Assembly (NCBI RefSeq): GCF_036327415.1
Contig: NZ_CP123961.1
Location: 248,001-312,000 of the forward strand
Direction of reading: 5' to 3'
DNA length: 64,000 bases
Source: Bartonella grahamii subsp. shimonis
GTDB taxonomy: Bacteria; Pseudomonadota; Alphaproteobacteria; Rhizobiales; Rhizobiaceae
Both the position numbers and the translations under genes were made by a program. The number at the start of each line of letters is the position of its first letter. The first letter of the stretch is position 1. Positions 57,199 through 64,000 of this stretch are shown in pieces. The notes below the pieces were generated by a model. That model was not told the DNA's origin. It saw only the letters and a list, made by a program, of their open reading frames with translations, and did no database searches.

Positions 57199-58770
57199 TT
57201 ATTTTTTCTTAGGATGCTGAGGAAATTTTTCCCTATCGGCAATGCCATTGGAAAGACCAGGAAATGTAGGTCCACGCTTGGGGAGTCCGGGCAAGAGCTT
57301 CCCTCCATTACCATTTTCAATTTGCTTTTGAAGCGTTGAGAATTGCTTTGGATCCAATCCCGACAAATCAGGCATAGCTGGAGAATTTCCACCCAAATTT
57401 CCCATACCACCAAAACCCATTTTGGAACCAAGTCCTCCCAACATTTTTCCCATCAAACCACTTTTTCCTTTACCACCCATGGCTTTCATCATATCAGCCA
57501 TTTGGCGATACATCTTCAAAAGTTTATTAATATCAGCTGCCGTTGTACCAGATCCCTTAGCAATTCGTTGTTTGCGGCTATGTTTTAAAAGCTCTGGATT
57601 TGCCCGCTCTTGCGGTGTCATAGATGAAATAATGGCCAATTGACAATCAAACAAACGATCATCAAGCCCCGCAGCCGCAATCTGCTCTTTGACCTTCCCC
57701 ATTCCTGGCAACATGCCCATAATACCACCCATTCCACCCAGTTTTTTCATTTTCTGCAACTGTTCTGCGAGATCATTCAGATCAAATTTTCCGGCTTGCA
57801 TTTTTTTTGCAAAAGCAGCAGCTTTCTCATGATCCATTGTTTCAGCAGCTTTTTCAACCAAAGAAACAATATCTCCCATTCCGAGAATACGATCAGCAAT
57901 ACGACTAGGATGAAATTCTTCTAAAGCATCTATTTTTTCACCAGTTCCAATTGCTTTAATTGGTTTCCCTGTAACAGCACGCATAGAAAGAGCAGCGCCA
58001 CCACGCCCATCGCTATCCATCCGTGTTAAAATAATCCCTGTAATCCCTACACGTTCATCAAAAGAACGAGCAAGATGAACAGCATCTTGCCCCGTCAAAC
58101 TATCAGCCACCAACATAATCTCATGAGGAAGAGAACAAGCTTTAATTTCAGTCAATTCAAGCATCAAAGCTTCATCAATATGATTACGTCCTGCTGTGTC
58201 AAGAAGAAGTACGTCATAACCACCCAATTTAGCAGCCTGCACGGCACGTGATGCAATATCAACGGGCAGCTGTCCCGCAATAATAGGCAAGTTTGCAAGT
58301 TTTGCCTGTTCTCCCAATTGGCGCAATTGCTCCTGTGCAGCGGGACGACGTGTATCTAATGACGCCATGAGAACTTTTTTATTATGCTTATCAGTGAAAC
58401 GTTTCGCAAGCTTTGCTGTTGTGGTTGTTTTTCCGGAACCTTGCAAACCAATCATCATGATCACAACTGGAGCTGGTGCATTTAAATCACTCAGAACGCT
58501 TTCATTTCCAAGGATATGAACCAATTCATCATGAACAATTTTAACCACCATTTGGCCTGGTTTAATTGATTTAACGATTTCGGCTCCAACAGCTTTTTCC
58601 CGAACTCTATCGGTAAAAGAGCGTACAACATCAAGAGCAACATCAGCTTCCAATAAAGCGCGACGAATTTCACGCAGCGCCTCTGCAACATCCTGATCCG
58701 ACAAAGCACCACGTCCCGTCAAATGAGACAGGATAGAACCAAGTCGCTCTTGCAAGGATTCAAACATCAT
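57199..58770 (-). CDS. ffh: Signal recognition particle protein Ffh
   Basis: GTPase that, with 4.5S RNA, targets nascent membrane proteins to FtsY. The 523 residues comprise the N domain, the G domain with GLQGSGKTTTTAKLA (about 107-121), DTAGR, and TRMDSDGRGGAAL, and the Met-rich M domain (MKKLGGMGGIMGMLPGMGK then MTPQERANPELL). The C-terminal Gly/Met tail is longer than in E. coli. Upstream there is a structured leader (see 58843-58878). Confidence 0.97.
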   Translation of the reverse strand: MMFESLQERLGSILSHLTGRGALSDQDVAEALREIRRALLEADVALDVVRSFTDRVREKAVGAEIVKSIKPGQMVVKIVHDELVHILGNESVLSDLNAPAPVVIMMIGLQGSGKTTTTAKLAKRFTDKHNKKVLMASLDTRRPAAQEQLRQLGEQAKLANLPIIAGQLPVDIASRAVQAAKLGGYDVLLLDTAGRNHIDEALMLELTEIKACSLPHEIMLVADSLTGQDAVHLARSFDERVGITGIILTRMDSDGRGGAALSMRAVTGKPIKAIGTGEKIDALEEFHPSRIADRILGMGDIVSLVEKAAETMDHEKAAAFAKKMQAGKFDLNDLAEQLQKMKKLGGMGGIMGMLPGMGKVKEQIAAAGLDDRLFDCQLAIISSMTPQERANPELLKHSRKQRIAKGSGTTAADINKLLKMYRQMADMMKAMGGKGKSGLMGKMLGGLGSKMGFGGMGNLGGNSPAMPDLSGLDPKQFSTLQKQIENGNGGKLLPGLPKRGPTFPGLSNGIADREKFPQHPKKK

Positions 58771-58842
58771 TTACCTCATTGTTGCATCACAAACAAACCA
58801 AAATAGCATCCGAGAACGCATCGCGCCGTCGAATGTTGACCT

Positions 58843-58878
58843 CTGAGATCTCTTTATACCCTTAAACTGGGGTCTCAG
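58843..58878 (-). promoter_or_regulatory. Candidate structured leader (hairpin) upstream of ffh
   Basis: In the 227-bp gap upstream of ffh, the mRNA-sense strand contains CTGAGACCCC, then AGTTTAA, GGG and, after a bulge, TCTCAG; the outer CTGAGA/TCTCAG stem and the CCC/GGG stem can pair. The surrounding 80 bp is more GC-rich than other gaps in the window, and a TTGACA lies further upstream (about 58945). This suggests a conserved 5' UTR structure. Confidence 0.4.
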
Positions 58879-58997
58879 TCGGTGGCTCCAAGTTAATTTT
58901 GTCACTGAAAGCTTGCTCCTTCAAACAATAAAACCCCATCTTTGTCAAGTTTTATCATAAAATGTCTTTTTATACGAAGAAATAAAAACAGCAAATA

Positions 58998-59696
58998 CTA
59001 TACTTCAAAACTATCAACTTCAACACGCATAAAACAACCTGTTTCCTGTTCCATACTCCATAATTTTCCGCTAGAGATATCAAACCAAACCCCATGCAAT
59101 GTCAAAAAACCTTGATCTTTGCGAAGCTTTATCCACGGAAACGTCTCTAAATTTTTCAACGAATGACGAATAGAAAGCTGCTCTAATGCCGTCTGTTTTT
59201 CTGGACAAGAAAGCGACTTATTATTCAAAACAATTTCTGCTGCTGGTGCTAAAAGACTTATCCACTGACCAATAAAATCATTTGACGATAAAGATTTACA
59301 TGTCTCCTTAAGAGCAGTACGAACGCCTCCACAATGGGCATGACCAAAAACAACAATGTGTTTCACCTCAAGCAATTGCACAGCATATTCAAGAGCTGCT
59401 GATGTTGCATGATATTGGTCATCAGGAGAAAAAGGAGGAACCACATTCGCCACATTGCGCAAGGTGAAAATTTCCCCTGGCTTAGCATCAAAAATCATTT
59501 CTGGTACTGCACGCGAATCACAACAAGCAATAACCAAAACTTCAGGTTTTTGCCCTTCAATCGCCAATTGCTGATAATGTGCTATTTTATATGAAAAATG
59601 ATTGTTTATAAAATTTTGGTAACCACTTAAAAGTCTTTCTGGTAAGCGCGCCATTCTCTCTTTACTTCTTACTTCTGCTTCTTTTTTTACTTTCAT
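58998..59696 (-). CDS. Beta-class carbonic anhydrase
   Basis: Zinc enzyme interconverting CO2 and bicarbonate. From Met 59696 (MKVKKEAEVRSKERMARLPERLLSGYQNF) it has 232 residues; the open frame to 59783 adds an unlikely hydrophobic leader. Zinc ligands and catalytic residues are in VIACCDSRAVPE (Cys, and the Asp-Arg pair; about 52-63) and VFGHAHCGGV (His and Cys; about 116-125). RNVANVVPPF and HATSAALEYAV are also typical. It is alone between ffh and the glutamate dehydrogenase. Confidence 0.95.
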   Translation of the reverse strand: MKVKKEAEVRSKERMARLPERLLSGYQNFINNHFSYKIAHYQQLAIEGQKPEVLVIACCDSRAVPEMIFDAKPGEIFTLRNVANVVPPFSPDDQYHATSAALEYAVQLLEVKHIVVFGHAHCGGVRTALKETCKSLSSNDFIGQWISLLAPAAEIVLNNKSLSCPEKQTALEQLSIRHSLKNLETFPWIKLRKDQGFLTLHGVWFDISSGKLWSMEQETGCFMRVEVDSFEV

Positions 59697-59932
59697 TTTG
59701 TATATTTTAAAAAACAAACTATTAATATACAAAAATACTAAAAATGCCCTTTCCTTGACGCAAAATATTTCTTTAAAGTACAAACTATTGCTAAAAATAG
59801 CAAAAACAAAATCATTCTTTCCAAATAAAGAACTATTTTCTTTAGGAAGAAAGTGTTACAGTATAAAAAATATAATAGCCTGCCTTTAAGAAAAGAAGAA
59901 AAGGCCTCTAAGAGCAAAGAGGGAGAGTGAGT

Positions 59933-62900
59933 GTGTTACAACAAAAAAAAACAGAAACAAAAAACACCCAAGATAAAATAGAACAAATCCTTTTTGCTCA
60001 AACCGATGAAGAAGATATTGTTTATTACGAAAATAAAGAACTTCAAAAAGCCGCAGCCGTCGCAGTAAAAGCTTTTAATCTCCATCAAACGGGAAAAAAT
60101 ACTATCTACTTTGAACAAAATTTGACCCGTAATAACAAGCCTATAACCGCTATCACGCTTGTCAATGATAACAAACCCTTCCTTCTCGATTCTATTTTAA
60201 ATGTTTTCAATCAACATAAAAACCATATCTATTTGATTGCACACCCTATTCTTGATTGTGCTTCTGGACAACGCATCAGTCTGATGCAAATTCACATCGA
60301 GTCATTAAACAAACAGCAAATACAAAAACTGGAAAATGAACTCACCTTAGTTCTTGAACAGGTTAATGCTGCTGTACAAGACTGGAAACCTATGCTTGAA
60401 GAAGTTAAAAAGCATATTCATGCCTACCAAACAAGTCTTCCCCCGCACTACAAACAAGAAGGCGAAAAAGCTATTGAATTTCTTCACTGGCTAATGGACA
60501 ATAATTTCATTTTCCTTGGTATGCGCACCTACAACTTCATCAAAGACCAAAAACCCCTAAAATCCTTTACAGCGAGTAATATTGAACTTGGTATACTCAC
60601 GGATGCTTCTATTCATATTGTTGACAATGAAAGTATGAAAGAACCTCCTCAAGAAGTTTTATCCTTCATGGAAAGTGATAATCTGTTTATCGTGACAAAA
60701 GCTAATAGCCGCTCCAAAATTCACCGTTCTGTTTGGCTCGATTATATTGGCCTTAAAATCTTTGATAAAGAAAACCAACTCTGTGGAGAATTACGCATTG
60801 TAGGGCTTTTTACCTCCTCAGCTTATACACGTTCTATTTTACAAATTCCTTTTTTAAAAGAAAAAGCTCAAGCTATTATTCAACGTCTTGGACACAATCA
60901 CGCCGATTATTCAGGAAAAGCACTCATCAGTGCTTTAGAAACCTATCCAAGAGATGAGATGTTTCGCTCTGATGTTGATACATTGACAGAAAATACTAAA
61001 CTTATTCTACAATTAGATGAGCGCCCACGTTTACGGGTTCTTGCCCACACTGATTCTTTTGGGCGCTTTGTTTCTATCCTTGTCTACGTACCGCGTGACC
61101 AATATAGTGGCAGCCTACGTGAAAAAGTTGGCGAACATTTTGTCGAGCTCTATAAAGGCGACTTTTTTGAATCTTATCCGCTATTTTTGGAAAGCACTCT
61201 AATACGTGTCTATTATATTATCCATCGCAAAGGAAACAAAACTGTTCCCCTTCACGAGCGCTCTACACTTGAACAACATGTACGTTCGATTGCCCAAAGT
61301 TGGGAAGACAGCGTTCAAGCCATCGCTCTTGCCCAGAAAACAACAGAGCAACAAACACGTCTAGCCAGTGAATTTCCCAACAGCTATCGTGATTTATTTT
61401 CAGCTGAAAACGCTATTAACGATGCCGGACATATTTTAAATCTTCATGATAAGAAACCCCTTTTCGTGAACTTTTATCACGCACAAAACAAAGAAAAACG
61501 TACCATTTCTCTTCGGCTTTTTCACCGCCATGAAGTTCTTGCCCTTTCCAAACGTGTACCACTCCTTGAAAATATGGGGTTTCGCGTTATTGCTGAACAA
61601 ACCCTTGAATTACCAGATGGCTATGGGCACTCTGTGTATCTTCATGATATGCAGCTAGAAAGCACTTTCCAGCTCTGTATCGATTTTGAAAAAAATGGTC
61701 AAAAACACGCCGAAACCTTTGAGGCCATTTGGGCACAAAATGCTGATAATGACGCCTTTAATGCTCTCACCCAAACAGCTGAACTTGATTGGTATGAAAT
61801 TGTTATTTTGCGCCATTATGGGCGCTATCTCCAGCAAGCTGGTATTCCTTATTCGCAAGATCGCGTTGCCCAAACTTTAAATGCTTATCCTGACATTACC
61901 CAAGATCTCTATGCTTTATTTCATTTAAAATTTCATCAAAGCCATACAGAAAAAGAACGGGAAAAAAGCCAACAGATTATTCAAAAGCGTATTGGAGAAA
62001 AATTACAGAAAGTATCTGGTTTAGATGATGATCTGATCTTACGCCGTTATTTCAACCTTATCGATGCGAGTTTACGAACAAATGCCTTTACGCCTCTTGA
62101 CGATGGAAGTCCACGGCGTATTTTAGCCACTAAATTAAATCCGCGCCAAATTGAGGGTTTGCCTGAACCACGCCCTTACCGAGAAATTTTTGTTTATGGA
62201 CCAGAAGTTGAAGGAGTCCATTTGCGTTTTGGACCTATCGCTCGTGGCGGAATTCGTTGGTCTGACCGCGCATTAGATTATCGCACCGAAGTCCTCAGCT
62301 TAGTCAAAGCCCAACAAGTTAAAAATGCGGTTATTGTTCCTGCGGGTGCAAAAGGTGGATTCTATCCCCATCGGCTTCCCCAAACAAATGATCGTGCTGT
62401 CATCATAGAAGCAGCACGACAAGCTTATACAGACTTTATCACGGCTTTGCTTTCCATCACAGACAATCTGATTAATGGCAAAATAAGTTCTCCCCACAAT
62501 GTCATCTGTCACGATGACTCTGATCCTTATTTTGTTGTCGCAGCAGACAAAGGGACAGCAACCTTTTCTGACACAGCCAACGCTATCAGCCAAGCAAATC
62601 ACTTTTGGCTCGATGATGCTTTTGCCTCTGGAGGCTCAGCAGGTTACGACCACAAAGCCATTGGTATTACAGCTAAAGGTGCATGGGAAGCCGTCAAGAG
62701 ACATTTTAGAGAATTATTTAATCACGATATTCAAACAACGCCCTTCACCTGTGTCGGTGTTGGCGATATGTCTGGTGATGTTTTTGGCAATGGAATGCTG
62801 CTTTCCAAACAAACAAAATTGATTGCCGCTTTTGATCACCGCGATATCTTTATTGATCCAGATCCAAACATAGACGAAAGCTATGCAGAGCGTATGCGCC

Positions 62901-64000
62901 TTTTTAAACTTCCTCGCTCCAGCTGGCAAGATTACGATCAAAGCAAATTATCAAAGGGCGGTGGTATCTTCTCACGAAAAGAAAAAACGATTACTCTCTC
63001 ACCTGAAGCAGCACAAGCTATTGGTTTTGAAAAACAAACAGGAACACCCTTTGAAATTATCTCTGCTCTTCTCAAAGCCCCTGTTGATCTTTTATGGTTC
63101 GGCGGCATTGGTACTTATATCCGTGCTGCAACAGAAAATGATGCCCAAGTAGGTGATCGTGCAAATGATGCAATACGCATTACCGGAGAGCAAGTGCGTG
63201 CAAAAATTATTGGCGAAGGGGCTAATCTTGGTGTTACACAACGTGGACGGATTGAATATGTCTCACATGGTGGTCGATGTAATACGGATGCCATTGACAA
63301 TTCTGCTGGTGTAAATTGTTCTGATATTGAGGTCAATCTCAAAATTGTTCTTGCATCAGCACTACGTGCCAAAACGTTAACCCACGAAGAACGCAATAAA
63401 CTCTTAAAGAAAATGACGCCTCAAGTCGAGCAACTCGTCTTACGCAACAATTATCTACAACCCCTTGCTCTTTCTTTGGCGGAAAACCAAAGCGCTACTG
63501 ATTTGCCTTATCAAATACGCTTTATGCACGATTTGGAACAAAAAAAGCTTCTAGATCGCAGAGTTGAAATACTCCCTGATGAACAAATTTTACGACAAAG
63601 AACAACCCAAGGCAAAGGTCTTCTCCGTCCAGAACTCGCCGTTATTTTTGCATATGCTAAATTGACCTTAAAAGAAGAAATTGCTAATAGCTCCATTGTT
63701 GATGATCACTATTTCAATACAACCTTGCTGAACTATTTTCCAACCCAAATTCAAGAAAATTTTAAGAAGGAAGTCATTAATCATCAATTGCGCCGTAATA
63801 TTATCGCAACGCTGATTGCCAACGATATTGTAAATCGTGGAGGCCCTACTTTCGTTAATAGACTACACGATGCAACAGAACAAAAGGCTGAAAATATTAT
63901 TCGCGTTTTCATTGCCATCCGCGATGGTTTTGAAATTCCTCAATTGTCTGAGCAAATTGATAAGCTTGATAATAAAATACCCGGTCTTGTCCAAAACAAA
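59933..64000 (+). CDS. NAD-specific glutamate dehydrogenase, large type (partial)
   Basis: A 180-kDa-class NAD-dependent glutamate dehydrogenase, converting glutamate to 2-oxoglutarate and ammonium. The frame is open from a GTG at 59933 (GGGAG a few bases upstream) to the window edge: 1356 codons, with perhaps 200-250 missing of the ~1,580 normal. The long N-terminal regulatory region is followed by the catalytic part: LRFGPIARGGIRWSDR, VKAQQVKNAVIVPAGAKGGF (substrate-binding Lys), VAADKGTATFSD, FWLDDAFASGGSAGYDHKAIG and GVGDMSGDVFGNGML. Such enzymes feed the TCA cycle of Bartonella from host amino acids; that last point is inferred. Confidence 0.95.
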   Translation, partial: MLQQKKTETKNTQDKIEQILFAQTDEEDIVYYENKELQKAAAVAVKAFNLHQTGKNTIYFEQNLTRNNKPITAITLVNDNKPFLLDSILNVFNQHKNHIYLIAHPILDCASGQRISLMQIHIESLNKQQIQKLENELTLVLEQVNAAVQDWKPMLEEVKKHIHAYQTSLPPHYKQEGEKAIEFLHWLMDNNFIFLGMRTYNFIKDQKPLKSFTASNIELGILTDASIHIVDNESMKEPPQEVLSFMESDNLFIVTKANSRSKIHRSVWLDYIGLKIFDKENQLCGELRIVGLFTSSAYTRSILQIPFLKEKAQAIIQRLGHNHADYSGKALISALETYPRDEMFRSDVDTLTENTKLILQLDERPRLRVLAHTDSFGRFVSILVYVPRDQYSGSLREKVGEHFVELYKGDFFESYPLFLESTLIRVYYIIHRKGNKTVPLHERSTLEQHVRSIAQSWEDSVQAIALAQKTTEQQTRLASEFPNSYRDLFSAENAINDAGHILNLHDKKPLFVNFYHAQNKEKRTISLRLFHRHEVLALSKRVPLLENMGFRVIAEQTLELPDGYGHSVYLHDMQLESTFQLCIDFEKNGQKHAETFEAIWAQNADNDAFNALTQTAELDWYEIVILRHYGRYLQQAGIPYSQDRVAQTLNAYPDITQDLYALFHLKFHQSHTEKEREKSQQIIQKRIGEKLQKVSGLDDDLILRRYFNLIDASLRTNAFTPLDDGSPRRILATKLNPRQIEGLPEPRPYREIFVYGPEVEGVHLRFGPIARGGIRWSDRALDYRTEVLSLVKAQQVKNAVIVPAGAKGGFYPHRLPQTNDRAVIIEAARQAYTDFITALLSITDNLINGKISSPHNVICHDDSDPYFVVAADKGTATFSDTANAISQANHFWLDDAFASGGSAGYDHKAIGITAKGAWEAVKRHFRELFNHDIQTTPFTCVGVGDMSGDVFGNGMLLSKQTKLIAAFDHRDIFIDPDPNIDESYAERMRLFKLPRSSWQDYDQSKLSKGGGIFSRKEKTITLSPEAAQAIGFEKQTGTPFEIISALLKAPVDLLWFGGIGTYIRAATENDAQVGDRANDAIRITGEQVRAKIIGEGANLGVTQRGRIEYVSHGGRCNTDAIDNSAGVNCSDIEVNLKIVLASALRAKTLTHEERNKLLKKMTPQVEQLVLRNNYLQPLALSLAENQSATDLPYQIRFMHDLEQKKLLDRRVEILPDEQILRQRTTQGKGLLRPELAVIFAYAKLTLKEEIANSSIVDDHYFNTTLLNYFPTQIQENFKKEVINHQLRRNIIATLIANDIVNRGGPTFVNRLHDATEQKAENIIRVFIAIRDGFEIPQLSEQIDKLDNKIPGLVQNK

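Overview
The window is AT-rich alphaproteobacterial chromosome, and the gene content and order point to Bartonella (Hyphomicrobiales), most likely the erythrocyte-infecting lineage that carries the Trw type IV secretion system. Core genes match that order well (ftsK-lolA-xthA, sdhCDAB, rimM-trmD-rplS, bolA-dnaJ-cobS-cobT, purH-heparinase-rsmB-htpX, ffh-rpsP). Intergenic DNA is long and full of decayed sequence, as is typical of the genus. No tRNA, rRNA or CRISPR array was recognised.

Layout. 1-8.4 kb: NodT-type efflux lipoprotein (cut by the window edge), xthA, a LolA-like gene, ftsK and a UbiH-family hydroxylase. 8.4-9.9 kb: decayed DNA. 9.9-27.5 kb: the Trw locus, with a divergent H-NS-like gene, a hypothetical gene, trwN, a KorA-like ORF, six trwL pilin genes (one frameshifted), trwM, trwK, three trwJ-trwI-trwH cassettes, then trwG, trwF, trwE and trwD, ending in a strong terminator. 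27.6-30.7 kb: decayed island with an integrase pseudogene. 30.8-36.9 kb: sdhCDAB and rplS-trmD-rimM. 37-43.5 kb: SapC-like gene, xerC, bolA, J-domain gene, cobS and a frameshifted cobT. 43.5-45.4 kb: wreck of a HaeIII-family restriction-modification system. 45.8-54.9 kb: queuosine-precursor transporter, rpmB, SURF1, purH, a DUF1127 gene, heparinase-like gene and rsmB. 55-64 kb: htpX, sdhAF4-like gene, rpsP, chorismate mutase, ffh, carbonic anhydrase and a large NAD-glutamate dehydrogenase that runs off the window.

The Trw genes would build an envelope-spanning VirB2-VirB11-type machine. No coupling protein (TrwB/VirD4) or relaxase is present, which fits the known use of Bartonella Trw as a surface adhesion apparatus rather than a conjugation system. 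Surface-exposed parts (TrwL pilin, TrwJ minor pilin) are multiplied and diversified, while the trwI-trwH parts of the cassettes are almost identical to one another.

Two non-gene patterns stand out. First, at least six decayed fragments of one DUF4102-type tyrosine integrase gene lie scattered through the window, all on the + strand, with one on each side of the Trw locus. Second, four core genes (ftsK, sdhB, bolA, purH) each have a decayed second copy of their 3' end just beyond the stop codon, usually next to an integrase fragment. Together they look like footprints of repeated insertion or duplication at gene 3' ends.
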